Below, one piece after another: positions 51,471 through 64,000 of a stretch of 64,000 nt of DNA. Made by a program: the position numbers and the translations under genes. This DNA is from Amblyornis subalaris (lineage: Eukaryota; Chordata; Aves; Passeriformes; Ptilonorhynchidae): assembly GCA_018881555.1 (NCBI GenBank), contig JACAXG010000063.1, forward strand, positions 4,737,930 through 4,801,929, read 5' to 3'. Below the pieces are notes generated by a model that ran no database searches, was not told where the DNA came from, and saw only the letters and a list, made by a program, of their open reading frames with translations. Each line of letters opens with the position of its first letter. Within the stretch, counting starts at the first letter, position 1.

Positions 51471-53900
51471 TTATTTGCAGAAATGTTTATGGAATGATTG
51501 TATCCACAATGTGTTTCTGTGAACAGGGGATTTTTTCCCTCGTGCTCATTAACCATCATTTGTCCAATTGGAAAGCACAGAGAATGTCAGAAATTATTTG
51601 TTCACATAAAATGTTGATTGAATATTTATGAGTAACTCTGAAAAAAACCCCTGCGTTGATTTGTAAGCCAGAGAAAGAGCTATGTTTGTCAGATAATTTA
51701 TTTGAAATCAGCAATCAGACTAGCTCTTGGCAAGAGTTGAGTTCAATCTAAACCTGAATATATTTACAGAGTAGATGTATTTTCCCAAAAGAAAATATGG
51801 AATCCTAGAGATTTTAAGTTAGCATGGCTTCAAGAGCCAATGGCTGCAAATTCAAGCCAGCTGGATACTCATTGGTAATAAGGTGCATATTCGTATCAGA
51901 GCAGATGAGTGGCCGTCACAGGAAGTAACTGTTGAAATCATCAACACTGACACAATTCTGGAAACTATAATTTAGTGCAATACAAGTCATTGCACTTAGA
52001 GGTAAGCAGGTGGAAGTATAGAGCCCATGGCTGTGGGAGAGTGGAATGAGAAAACTGATGATCCTCTTTGTCTCTTAAATCTACTCGCATGTCAACCAAG
52101 CGGCAATCACAGCTAGGACTTCTTGGAATTTCAATTCATTTGAGAGTGTTCAGAAATAATACTTGACTGTTACAGTAGATGAATAATGCTATGCCTTTAT
52201 AGAAATTGTGGGGAGGTTTTAATGTGTTTTTGTGTCGCTTTAAAAATAGTTGTTAAATTTCTTGAATTAATTTTCCCTTTTTTTTCTTTCCTCTTAAAGT
52301 GTGATTACACAAATTATGCAGGGATAGCTCTGTTATGCCAAGCCTATCTGCTCAGCTGGCTGTCCAAAAAGACTTAGAGCAATCAAGTGGAAAAGCTGAG
52401 GAATGCATTTAAGTCACTACAGAATTAACTTTGTATTTGTTTAGCAGGGAACTGCACTGATTGTGGACATGGGGGCTTTGTTGCTCTTGCTGTGTTAAAG
52501 ACACAGTGATTTATTCAGCATGCATATTCCATTTCAGCAGTTATTTTTAGTGCTTTCAAACTCTGAAATTAGCCTTAAAACTGTGAGGTCTGCATTGACT
52601 GACTCACTCATGACAGTTTGGGAACTTAAAAATAGCAACACAGCTTAGGAACTCACTAGTTTTGTTAAAATAGCTTGAAGTTTAAATTAAAAAAAAAAAA
52701 AAGAGAAAACTGAGATAGATTACTGTGTTAAACCTGGAACTTTTATAGATCATGCTGCTTTGCCTTTGGTATGGAGGTCTGTGACCAAAGGGCAGGGACA
52801 GAACTCAGTATGCAAGATGTAGACCATGGTAAATCAGAGCTGTGAATTTCATGTTGGTTTTGGGGTTTAAGTTGATCTTCTGTTTTATATTAACACAGAA
52901 TCAAACCCTAAATTTTTTAGTTGTCGTTAAATGTGTTAACGTGAGGAAATCTCCCGTTGTTCAAATAGAAATTATCAAATACCGTTGCATTAGTGTGACA
53001 CAGTGTGATAAAAGGGTTTCCTTTGGTATACTGTGCCTGAACAGTGTTTTCATATGGGGCATATTTTGGGTGCCAGCTGACTTCAAGATTGTGTGTGTTG
53101 TCAGCATTGCTGGACTGAATTATGGCAATGAACTGACTAATCATACTTTTATTTATTTGTGTCCAATGCAGTCACGACACCTAGTCGTTTCCTTTGGACT
53201 GATTTAAACAACTCATCAAATTTAACCTCTTTCTTGTTAGCAATTGTGAATTTGGGGGGTTTTAAGCATTTCTGGAGCAGATTGCTTTTTTCCCCAGATT
53301 GCATTTTTTAATTCAATATGATGAGTAACAGGAGTAACTGTGTGTGTTTGCATAACAATAGACTATGAGTCTTGGGAGCTTCTTGAGCACTCAAGGCACG
53401 TTCAAATATGATCTGTCAAGTGAGGTTCATGTCATTCTGCCAGATGTGTGACATACATAGTTAATACTCTGAAGTACCTAATTTTCCCACTTTCAACAGG
53501 AGCCATGCTGAATGATTATGGATAAACTGATCCTGCAGAATGCCCATTTCTGGCTTCCAAATATATTTTTAATGTCCTATGTCTTCAAATAAGTTAAATG
53601 TGCCCACTGTAGACTCTATTTGCTGCATGTAAATAATTCAAAGGAATATGTAATTTGATAAATACTCCCTGAGATAACAATGAAGTTACAGTCACTAAGA
53701 AGGAACAAAAACACCACCTACAAAGACTTGTCAGGTTTGATGTTCATTTCAGCTTTCTTGGCACTGTTCAGACTTCTAAATATCAATGGTGCTTAACGTT
53801 TTTGTTAATCAAACATTACCTCTTAGGATTCTTCCTGTCCCTCCAACTTTGTTGCTCTCCAGCTGTTTTCAGCCTTGTGCTAATGGGAGACCATTTCCCA

Positions 53901-54000
53901 CAACCACAGAATGGTTGAGGTGAGAAGGGATCTCTGGAGATCATTTAGTCCAATCCCCCTGCTTAAGCAGGGTCAGCTAGAGCAAGTTGCCAAGGAAAAT
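53901..54000 (-). mobile_element. CR1 LINE 3' end fragment
   Basis: AACCACAGAATGGTTGAGGT, AGAAGGGATCTCTGGAGATC and TTAGTCCAATCCCCCTGC are the reverse complement of a CR1 3' end. It is truncated after about 100 bases. Confidence 0.85.
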
Positions 54001-55609
54001 ATCTCATGATACTTCATTTTCCTATTCTGTCCATAAAAGCAGATGAAGCCAAGTATATCTTGAGCAAGGAAAGTGTTCCCTGTATGGGCAAATAAGTGGC
54101 ATTGAAATAATTTCATGTCTTCCCAAATTCACTAACTCCAAGACAAATATGTTGTCTGGACATGGTTGAAGAGAAGTTCTATTGCTTCCCGAAAAGGCTA
54201 AAAGTTCTGCAAGACTTGAGATAGATATAAAAGAAATGCTAATATTTCTGACACCTCTTCTTTAAGGAGCAAACCAAGCATTAATGATAAAAGGTGACTA
54301 TAACCAAATAGAGTAGCCCATGAAAATGTCTCATCTTCAGTACAGAACAGTAGCAGCTGTGAGTCAATGGTGTAAATCACAGGCGGGATGGAGCCTCCCA
54401 GCTGATAGTGAAGGATAAACTCTCGGTCCTTCAGGCTAACAGGGCAGTGACTACAGCTCGAATTTCAGTAAGGCTGGCCCAAGGATTTCAGTCAATTCCT
54501 AATGAAATACTCTCTGGGTAACAGCCATGAAATGGCTTTAATTAAATAATGATTAAATCAGGCTTTAAATGCAGAGCAGCTTCAAACAAGTCGGAGAGAT
54601 ACTTTGTGCAACAGGAGAGTAAATCTGGTGCCCCGTGTGCCGTAGAGAATGTAAAGTTATTTTTATTTAAAGAGTGCTCAACACCGTATCAGGATCAGGT
54701 ACATTAGTGTGATTCAGCATCTCAGATGAGGATGTAGCCTGTCACCTCAGCTTCCCATTCATCTCCCAAACTGTTCCATGAATGTTGCAGCAACAACATT
54801 TTCTGGTACCACAAGGAAAGGGCTCTGTTGGCTTGAAGCAGACAATGAGATTTCATCTGGAACGATCAAGACTGTGGGTAGCGTGATTTTAACTCTTCCT
54901 GTGTCTCCTTGCTGTGAATCTGACAGGTGCAAGTCACAGAGTGAGCTGTACTGGAGACTGACAAATTGCTCCCCCGGGATTCTGCTTATGAGGCTGACAG
55001 CAGCAGGTTTGGCAAGGGGCACCTTGAAGGAATAACTTGTAGTTGGCCATACTTCTGTCCTCCAGATGTGTACCAAGGGGGGATCTGGACCAGCAGGTTG
55101 CTGACTGAAAATCTGATGCTTTACTTCCGTCTGGTTTTGTTTGGGGGAAAAGCTAAGTGCAATTAATGTGGCTTTGAGTTGAACTTAGCTCTGCTCTTTT
55201 GTGGTTTTGCCACACTTAATTCATGTCACAGGTCACGACAGCCCAGTTGTGGCAAGGAGAGGCTGTGAGTTACCTCTTGCCTGAGCTTCTGCACAGGCTA
55301 CCTGGGCCTTGGAGCTAAGGCTCTAGGAACTGAGAGGGTCACTGCCCTCCCTCCTTACAGTTTGGGGTGGATACGTGGGTCAGGACTGCAGTGGTGTTGC
55401 GTCTCCCCTTGGCAGTGTCCTAGCAAAGCCTTTCCTCTGCCGTGGACAAAGGCCAATGTTCCCTGGGAAGGAGGGGAGGAGCAGGGAGGCAGTGATTAAT
55501 TCCCAAACCACTATTTCTCCAGTGCATGCCCCTGCCACCCCTGCCCTCTGAGGGGGGATCTAGCCCTAGAGGACCCAGGTAGGGTCCTAGATTTGTGCTT
55601 TAGGGACAA

Positions 55610-55860
55610 TCTGCACAAAATAATACAAATCACTAAATAGTTTATTGTACAACAGACAATTGTAATAATCCTTATTAGTGTTTCTATTCATATGCAAATT
55701 AAGAAGCTGCTAACAGTAGTCGTTGTTGGTTTAGAACAATCAAAAGGATACTGTAAAATTAATTTACTTAAAAGAGTCCCAAAAGAACTATTATTTATAC
55801 TGTGAATATATAGTGACTTTTAATTATGAGTGACTGATGGGCCTGGGTTTTATATTAATT
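55610..55860. promoter_or_regulatory. Candidate conserved non-coding element with octamer
   Basis: An AT-rich unique block contains an exact ATGCAAAT octamer (POU-factor site) at 55692-55699, overlapped by a CATATG E-box, plus several TAATTA-type cores. Such combinations occur in neural enhancers. Conservation cannot be judged from one sequence. Confidence 0.2.
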
Positions 55861-56281
55861 CTAAACAGCAAGACAGCAGGCTTTTTCTTTTCTTTAGGTC
55901 TGTGTCCTGCAGATACCGTTATGGGATAATCTACTTCAGATATTGAAATAAAAGCTCCTAAGACAGGCAGAAAATGCAGGGGAAAATCTGTGACATAATC
56001 TGCCTTTGGTGCTGAAGGCGGCTCAGTGTCACAGCCCTGTGGTACCTCGGCAGCCTGGAGCTTAGCAGAGCTATTTTAGCTTTTCACTGTTGTGCTTGAA
56101 GGTCATTTAAACAACCTGGGTTTGGAGTTGTTGGTTTTATTTTGCTGCCTCATCCATCTGATAAGCTGCTACTCAGAAATCTGAGCCTCTTCTGCTTGCC
56201 CTGTGAAGGCCTGAGTTTATATCGAGCCTTCATTATACGGTTCAATGGCCTAGAAATGAAATTAAATCAGATGAAGGACAA

Positions 56282-56291
56282 GGGGGGGGGG
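56282..56291 (+). repeat. Run of ten G
   Basis: A ten-base G run is followed by a GGGG at 56297-56300. Only two long runs are present, so a stable intramolecular G-quadruplex is not supported. Confidence 0.5.
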
Positions 56292-58422
56292 TGAGAGGGG
56301 TAGGTATCATCTTATTTGCACTATTAAGCAACATGCCTTTGCATATCACAGTATTTACAGTTCCCTTTCTTGCCGAGGTTTACAGCCTGATTTGTGCAAG
56401 GGGCACAACACAGAGTTGGCAGTGTTTGCAGTCACAGGAGAAGTGAGGCTTGCTCAACCAAGCACAGTAAGGCTTCCCTCACAGCTGGGGCAGCTGAATT
56501 GGCATTAGTGTCCTCCTTGACATCAAACCAATTTTCTGCTTTTTAAACAGCTTTATTTGTTTATTTGTTCCTAGTTTAGAAAATCTTTTAAGGCTTAAAT
56601 ACTCACGGTAGGAAATCTTGGTGTATGGTTGCTTCTAATGGCATTCTTCATTTCCACCTTTCTTTTAAAAAATGTCATTGGCACTAAGAGTACATTCAGT
56701 GATGGAAATATTAGGCGACGCTTTTCTTTGCCCTTCTTTTGGGGGCCAGAAGAGCAGCAGAAAAGAGGAATCTCTGGGATGGGAGCACAGTATTCCAGCC
56801 TGAGACACGTTTCAATTTTACTTGCAGAGCTTTGTGAACTTTGCAATTTATTCATGAGCACAGGCAGGATCGAAGCTACAGCTTCTGCATGAGGCCATGG
56901 TATAGGGGCTCTTCATTTAAATTCTGGATGTGACTTCTTTCTCTGAGTGTCATTTGCTGTCACCCTGCAAACAGTGGAGCCACTACTTCAAGACATTTGG
57001 TGGGCAGGGAGAGTGCCTATTCTGTTAAGGTATATATATTTCTCCACTTGCCGTGGAAGGCTTAAAAGTGTTTCAGGGAAGAAATTTTCTTTTAGGATGC
57101 AGTTNGGATGGATAAAACTTCATGAGCTTCTGTCAGTCTCTACACAGATAGACCAACAATAAAGATTGAAACAAATCAGTTGAAGTGATAGGCTTTGTCA
57201 CTTGAAACACATAATCTACAGCTAAAGAATAGTATTTTGTAGGCCAGTGTAATTAAGAATTTGCTTAGATTTTGATGCTGTCCATTTAAAATATGAGAAA
57301 TTGTTTTCTTCGGCTCAATTCTATTACCTTGGTTTAAGGGGCAAAATGCTACTGAGCGTGCGTGGGTGGGAAGGAACACTGAGTAACTTTCCTTTGTTCT
57401 CCATGGAAGGGAGAGCTGCACCAAGCTACACCTCTCACCCCTGCTCGCTGAATAGCCACACCACAGGNCTCATCTGGTAAAGCAATTAGCACAAACTCCA
57501 AGTGAAATGCAGATGGCCTTTGACCTTTTATAAAAAGAGAAAAGCTTAGACTTCTGATGACAGAGATAATCAACAAAAAATGGTAAAGGTGCTCTTTANT
57601 TTGGCGGTCATCAGTCATGTCTGCATCATCAGAATTCAAGCTGTCTCATCCATTAATACACTGTTGTGAAGTTGGCTGGGAAGTCACATAAGTCATTTAA
57701 AAAAAGTGACATCACAGAACAGACATCAGATGTCTGACATTTTATTCATGTTATGATAAAGTACCAAATCAGGCAGCTAAACCTGACAGTGATTTCATTT
57801 TTTATAATTTATTTTAAATAATATTACTGAGCATGAAACTAGGCTATATACAGTGTTTGCCTTTTCTGTCAGTGTAGGCATGTATGACATGAAAACCTGA
57901 GGCAAACAGTGTCAGGTTTTTCTCTGAAAAATGGCTAATTCTAACCTGGGAAAAGACTACAGAAGTATCCACTGAGCAGCTCAAGTGGCAGAGCTTGGTA
58001 CGAGAACTGCTGTTTATCACTGAAACTGCAGCACTGAATGTTCTGTCTATGGAAATGCACAATGTACCTGCAAGTAATAAGCCTTTAAGATGGTGTTCCC
58101 AGATGGCAATATCTCAGCCATACGACAATTCCTGGAGCCATGTGAGAGACAAAACACTGAGGAAAATTGTCTCTGTGAGTGCTGTGCATCTGTATTGAGT
58201 TTTTCTCTTGAACAAAGGGAAATTATTTTCCTTGTTTTGGTGTTTGAGGCCCTCTGCTGCACTACAGAGGGTTTTGTCCCTTCTCACTGTGTTGGAACAC
58301 TGGTTGAGCTCCAGACTGCTGGTGTTGCTCATCCCATGGGTCTCCACATGCATTGTGTTTCTAACTAATTCATAACTTTAATAATATCCATAATAAGACT
58401 TTCAGAGTATAATTATTTAACT

Positions 58423-58480
58423 CCAAGCACAGAGAGGTTAGGAGGTCAGGTGGGAGGTCAGAACTGCTGCTGAAGGAAAC
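58423..58480 (-). repeat. Weak MIR-like trace
   Basis: CCAAGCACAGAGAGGTTAGG resembles the MIR segment GGCACAGAGAGGTTAAG in reverse complement. Nothing convincing follows on either side. Confidence 0.2.
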
Positions 58481-61400
58481 ACTGCTAATAGGACTGGGTG
58501 AAACCTTCAGAGCTTCCCTTTTGTGAGAGTGCCTTGACACTCTGGGATGTCCTAAGCTACTGCTTCAACTTTAATTTGCATAATAATTTTGACATTTCCA
58601 TTGTAACTAAAGTCTCTACACAGATTCTTCAGTTGCAGGTGGTTTGACATTTCAATTGGTCCTCTCAAAGGTGCTTGCAGGAAGGTCACTTTATAAACTT
58701 AACTTTAGCTGTGGAACTCTTGTGGGTGTATTGTTTGGGGTTCTTTTTTCGGGGGGAAAATAAGTATGTCCTTGCTAGTAGTTGAAAAAACCAAAAGACA
58801 GATTGTCACTAACCAGTTAGGTTGAAATGTGTTGCCTCACTTCCATATAGAGGTTTTCATGTCTGCNTTTTATTGTCTTCAGCACCCAAAGGAACTACAT
58901 TTTAGGCCATTTTTTTCTTGAATTTGCATGTGTTGGTATCAGTATGGTACCTCTGGAAAGCTTAAGCACACATATGATTCTAAGAAGAATGGGTGAGATC
59001 TGGCTCATCTGAAATTAGAAACAGGCTTGTGATTGCTTTCAGTGAAGCCAGGAGAAACAGTAGGCATAGGGGTTAAATAATACCTGTAGGGAGCTGGGGA
59101 TTCNTCCCAGAGTTGTACATGTAACTACCTTACCTTGTTCCCATCACAAAATAATGAAAAATTGCAGTACTTGTGGAACACAAGAGGAATTATAGGACCT
59201 CTGTATCCATAGTCATTGCTCATTGCCATACAGAATTAAAGATGACAGGGCTGGATTAAAAAGCAAAAACTAAATGATTCTACAAACTAAAAACTTCATA
59301 CAAATAAACAAGAACCTCAAAACCCTTGAGATCAAGATGTTTACTGCAGAGCATCTTAAGAAGGTGTGGTACTTGGTTGTAATTTGCCTTGACTGATCCC
59401 TTGTAGACAAAAAAATTTATCAAATTCAGTTTAGAAAAGGTAATAATGGTAGAAATAACACCATTTATTTTAGAAAACTCTCAGAAGGCTATACCACTAG
59501 AACAACCACTTTCTGAGAAGTGGTAAGCTATCCGACTCGTCCCTGGCACTAATCTTTTTTTGTAGTTATGCTTATTATTGCAGTTCTAGGCACTCCAACA
59601 ATGGCCCAGAGGTCTGTTATATCAAGGGCTCTACAACCTCAGATTGAAATCTACGCCCTTGACTCGACAAGCTAAAGCCTACAAATAGAATATTAGAAAC
59701 AGGAGATTGTGGGAGAGAGGAGAAGGGAATGCTGACNGCATTCTTAAGTAATGCTTTGTATACATCATCGAAATTAAAATTACTAATCTTCTCTCTTTTT
59801 TTGGACATTTGGGAAATTCCGTGGAATGGGCAGAGCACAGTGAAGGCAATTGTGCCTTCACCTAGCAATTAGGAGCTGGAGGATAACATAGTGATATTTG
59901 CTAGATTGGTAAGTAACAAGAGAAGAGGCTCAGAAGGGCTTTGAAAATGAAGACAAGCAGTTTAAGGAGCATGGAAAACAGAACAAGAGGAACGATATTG
60001 CCTTCCTGAAAGGCAACTTGGAAACCGAGTTTTCAGAAGCATTCAGGATGGATTTGAAGTGAGCATGAGTGTTGACATCAGTGAGGAAGCCAGCAAGGGT
60101 CGACTTTAAGTAGAAAAGCTGTATTTTATTGCAGGAAAAAAAATGCTGTGTACAAGATTTGCTGACTTTGGAAGAGATTCAGGGTGAAGATGTGCATTAT
60201 GTAAACACATGATTACCTGAATGTGACTGTGCCCACAGTAATCTGAAGCACTTGGGTCTAATTATGAAAAGGTAAAAAGATCTGCTTTTGAAGCTATTGA
60301 TGCTGAGCTAACAAATGCATATACACAGATCGCAGTGAAGTAGCTGGGATTTTAATTTGCCTACGAGGAGTCAACTCTGTTTTTAAGGATGGACCAGTGC
60401 ATCAGCATATGGGAACAAAACCTGTTTGTTTCCTGAATATGTGAATATGGGTTGAAGGAGAAGAAAACAGGTTAAGAAAGACATGGGATTTTGTAGGAAT
60501 CCACAAAGAAAGCTGTGAAAGTTAAAGAGGGACTGGTGGGAAAGGATGANGGAAAATGCAGATAGGTCCAAGTCACAGGAGCCATAAAACAATATACTTT
60601 AAAAAAAACAGGGCGCAGTTTTCTATGCCAAAATGGTTCTGGGTTTTTTGCTGCTTTTTTTAAAATTTTTTCTTGTGGAAGAGATGTAGAGATCTTGTGC
60701 AGAGAAAAGGGCAAAGCCCAGAGAAGCACTAGGAAGTAAATCAAGTAAAATTTTAATTTATCCAGGCCTTGTTAATTCTGTAGTTACCAGCATTAAGAGA
60801 ACTATGGCAGTAAATACTGAGAGCATATATAAAACCCATGACTGACAATTCTATTCAATTTAAAAAGTGGAGCTTAAGTAATAGGATTTTTGTTTGCTTG
60901 TTTNAAATAAAACCGAAGCAGAATACCAAAGCAGGCAACATCAGAATTAGGTATTCCACTGCAATATAAGTTCATGAATTTAAATTAAAAAGAAAAGGTC
61001 TGGCATTTAGTACCTGTCTATTTTCTATGAAAATGTTAAGATTCTGTGTCTTTAAGCATGTATTTATAGCAGCACACTGTATTATTTAAAGTTTCTGAGC
61101 ACCTTGGTTTTATTACTATCAAATATTGTTGTTCAGAGTTCAGGTCTTAATTAGTGCATGGACATGAAGAAGAGCAAGTAGGTCAGATAATTGGTGTGCT
61201 GGTGCCTCAATTCAGTAGATACAAATCTGAACACCGGAGTGAAATAGTGAGTCTTTCTTACACACTTTAATACAATTAAAGTCTAAGTTAAAGCCTGCCT
61301 CAAAAAATAACATGAATCTTCTAAGGGTTGACCTNTGGCTTAGGGGTAACTTTCTGTAATTCTCAGCCTTGAGAACTGAGCATTTTCTTGTCAGGGTTGG

Positions 61401-64000
61401 AAAGTTCTTTCTTTCAAATGTGTTTATGTAACAAGAAATGCCAGAATAGGAGTCAGGAACAATATGAAGAGCCGAGTAAAGGCAGTGTGAGTAAAGTCTG
61501 GATTTACTGGAATCCGCCAGACTGCTCTTTAGCTGGAGTTACAGTCAAGTATGAAACTGCTATGAGACTTTGGACCTGGTATGTTAATATATTACTCCTG
61601 ACAATAAATGACTTCATGGATTCATTTGGAGAAAAATATGGTTCAAGGATGGAATAAAGTAGTGGTGAATCAGGCTTCTTATCCCTCATAGTTATTATGC
61701 CAAAGGCAGGGTAGCAAATAAATACTGCTGGTGGTGAGCATTAAGTTTGCTCATTATAAATGCAGAGTCATGTACCAGTCTCCAGCGTGATTTCATCTGG
61801 GAACATTGCCATAAGGATTACAAATGGCTTTCAGCCTGAAAATTGGTATGTATTGCTTTAAACTTCCAGTGGGGAGTTGGCAATTTATCCTTCAGATAAT
61901 CATCTTGTGTTAAGTTGAACATCTTANTGTAACTTTTTGCTACATGATAAACCAGCTCCTATGAATAATTTACTGCAACTGGCAACCCACTTCAGCTCTG
62001 AAGTCTTTATAAAGTCTGGTGGCTTTTCAAAGTTTAATAATAAACTTGGAGCCAAAAATCTCATTGCACTTAAAAGTCAGTGGAATTTCAGTGTTAATTT
62101 CAATGGGAATCACAATTTGACCCTTTAGGGCAAACTTCTCAAGAATAGAAACTCCACATCATTGAGAGGCCAAAGCTGTGCATTTGTGTCAAGTAAGCAG
62201 AGCTCATTTGCTTTCCCGTGTANTCTGCAGCATCATGGGGGGGTTGTGCAGATTTTATTTCCTGTAGGTGTTCGAAATATTNTCACTGGGCAAAAAAAGT
62301 TGGCTGAATTACCTGGGGTTTCATTTCTCTCGTGGCAGATTTAGGGCGTGTTCTGCAANGCAGCACGTGAGACGTGAGTATTGCACCAAAGTTATCCCTC
62401 CAGCCCTGCAGGAAACCTGCCGTGGCAGTTAAGTTGGGGATTTTTAGAAAGAACAGCAGCACCTTTCAGTTTGCCAGGCCCTGACTGCCTGGATGATNTG
62501 CACCAGTGAGGTTTGTCCCAGTCTTTTGGTCTGCTCTGTCTGGCCAGGCTGGGCCTCACTGCTGGCACGGATGAGCTGTAGTATGAGAGAGAATTATGTG
62601 AATTGTCCTTAGCATCATCCCCCGGTGTAAAACAGAGGCAGCCAAAGCTTGTCAGATGATCTCTAACATCAGCAAAGAAGTATTTTCCACATGCATATGC
62701 TGATTCCATATACATTAGCTCTAACCCTTTATAAATCACAAACTCTTATTTTCTGATTTTTGAGCATTCTCGAGCAGCTGTGCTTTGTGCCGTGCTCACT
62801 CCATGCTCCTGGCATGTGTGTGCTGTGCAGTGTTTTTCAGGGAGCACTGGCTGAGCTTAGGTTGAGCTCTTTGGCAGTGAGAGGGCTGTGCAAGTTATAT
62901 TTCAAGATTACAGATGAACGCAGAATTTGTCTCGGAGGAGATGGGTGGAATAGAAGGGCAAAAAGACCCTGTGCTCTAAATGTAACAACTGAGATTTAGG
63001 GGAGACTGTGACTCCAGGTGTAAAGTCTCCTTTTTCTCTTCCATGCTGATTTGCTACATGGGATTGCATCAGGAGGGAGGGAGAGTCCTGGCATTCTCAA
63101 AAAATGAGCAAAGATATGGCTTGTCCAATGGCAAATAAAGGGTGAAGGTGCTTCTCCTTATTTCTGGAGTGGTCTGAGTAGCAGTACTGTACCTAGATTT
63201 TGTTTTCATTGCGGTATTGTACATTTTCCTGATATTCAAGCGAATTTTCAGAAAAAATTGAGCTTAGAATATTAAATAGAAAAAAATAACATTCAGCAAA
63301 TTAGTACACTTGAAATTCATGTGTGAAGAACGTTTCAAACACCTAATTTTCTCTAATAGTTCCTAGTCATTATAATGATTTCTTGAGAATCCTAGGCTAT
63401 GCAGCTGTCAACTACCACTCATTCATATTTTCCTCTTTTAGCTGTCTTTTTTTTAGGACAAACAAATGTTCTTCTTAATAAACAAAAATTGTTAAAAAAA
63501 AATAAATATGCCTTGACCAAACCTCACACTTTCTCCTTATGGGGATTTGGGGAACAATTTTGTTAGTTTTAATTATGTGATACCAATCTCAGTTTGCTTG
63601 TCTTAATGTGAATAGTCAGGGAGATTATTAGGTGAAGCAAACAGAAATGAAGCAGTGGCCTTAGATAGGACACTTCAAGAAAGCTACAGAATAATTGCTC
63701 CTTTAGTGGGAAGATGCCAGTTTACAGACTGTTTGCAGGCCAAGTTTCTCAGCAGATATAAAAAATACTGGAAACAATTTACAAAAACCCCGAAATTGTA
63801 CAGTTTGGGGGAAGATTAGTTGTGAAGAGATTAGTTATGAGGCTGGTCTTTGAGAACACAAAAGAGATTGAACCAGAAGCCTTGTGGCAGAGACCTGTAT
63901 CATGCTTTGAAGGCAACCAATGTGCTTCTCCAGGTAGACCCAGGTGGGAAACTTCTGTTCCTTTAATCATTTGCTCACTGCAACTCTTTAGATTGATTAC

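Larger units (their letters stand above)
1..64000 (+). other. GALNT18: GALNT18 locus, partial (middle exons and introns)
   Basis: The six exons found in this window join into one continuous reading frame of about 305 residues with GT-AG introns throughout, so the whole window is treated as part of a single plus-strand transcription unit. The product is a Golgi type II membrane glycosyltransferase family member (GT27) that would initiate or extend mucin-type O-glycosylation. Among human paralogs, the exon A sequence (KPGFIKVVRHSKQEGLIRSR) and the exon F sequence (IMYICHGMTPQ) match my memory of GALNT18 rather than GALNT9 or GALNT17. Both gene ends are outside the window: no signal-anchor exon is seen upstream and no lectin-domain terminal exon downstream. 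The assignment to the subfamily is secure. The exact paralog is recalled, not searched. Confidence 0.85.
41227..64000 (+). other. Downstream intron (>22.7 kb, runs out of window)
   Basis: It begins with the exon F donor GTTAGT and is in phase 0. I looked for the next lectin-domain exon and did not find it, so the intron probably continues past 64000. It contains two short CR1 fragments (47.8 and 53.9 kb), a crossing pair of inverted repeats near 43.3 kb, homopolymer tracts, a GC-richer stretch at 54.7-55.6 kb and AT-rich blocks at 51.2 and 55.6 kb that could be conserved non-coding elements. Open frames here (for example plus 42426-42815 and 52842-53207) have no recognisable domains. Confidence 0.75.

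Noticed and set aside
52842..53207. 121-codon plus-strand open frame with hydrophobic stretches
   Set aside because: AT-rich DNA naturally encodes hydrophobic residues. No domain or splice signal supports it as an exon.
55565..55592. CTAGAGGACCC...GGGTCCTAG imperfect hairpin
   Set aside because: The stem needs a two-base bulge and is only about nine pairs, a level expected by chance in this window.
41227..64000. Terminal lectin-domain exon of GALNT18 within the last 22.7 kb
   Set aside because: I looked for a plausible continuation after the exon F glutamine with a proper acceptor and found none, so it is probably beyond the window.

Overview
This window reads as avian nuclear DNA. Most of it is intron of one large plus-strand gene, and I identify that gene as GALNT18 (also called GALNTL4), a polypeptide N-acetylgalactosaminyltransferase of the GALNT8/9/17/18 subfamily. 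A bird, or at least a sauropsid, is suggested by about ten CR1 LINE fragments with typical avian 3' ends and by an ERV-type LTR relic. There are also a few very old MIR-type SINE relics. I see no Alu or L1.

Six exons are readable, all on the + strand: 13686-13869, 14777-14974, 17754-17868, 32159-32344, 36210-36347 and 41131-41226. All complete introns are GT-AG and the codon phases join perfectly. Together the exons give 917 coding bases, about 305 residues. They run from the middle of the catalytic domain through the DxH metal motif, the YGGEN motif and the third metal-ligand histidine to the first CLD motif of the C-terminal ricin-type lectin domain. By comparison with the human protein as I remember it (about 607 aa), this is roughly residues 199-504. 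The N-terminal exons (cytoplasmic tail, membrane anchor, stem, start of the catalytic domain) must lie upstream of the window. The last ~100 residues must lie downstream.

Layout: 1-13685 is upstream intron with a MIR relic, a CpG-dense patch, a 51-nt hairpin and a MIR split by a CR1. The exon cluster A-C follows at 13686-17868. The 14.3-kb intron at 17869-32158 holds an internally deleted CR1, an LTR relic and a perfect glucocorticoid-type palindrome. Exons D-F lie at 32159-41226, with CR1 copies and a 56-bp x 3 tandem repeat between them. From 41227 to the end is one intron of more than 22.7 kb. It contains an unusual pair of crossing inverted repeats near 43.3 kb and several AT-rich stretches that could be conserved regulatory DNA.

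I found no second protein-coding gene, tRNA, rRNA or CRISPR, and nothing that amounts to a new multi-gene system. The other open frames are short, unrelated to known proteins as far as I can tell, and look like chance or CR1 shadows. The most interesting leftovers are non-coding structures: two hairpin or pseudoknot-like inverted repeats, one perfect steroid-receptor palindrome, and a CR1 tail lying next to an exon in an open frame.
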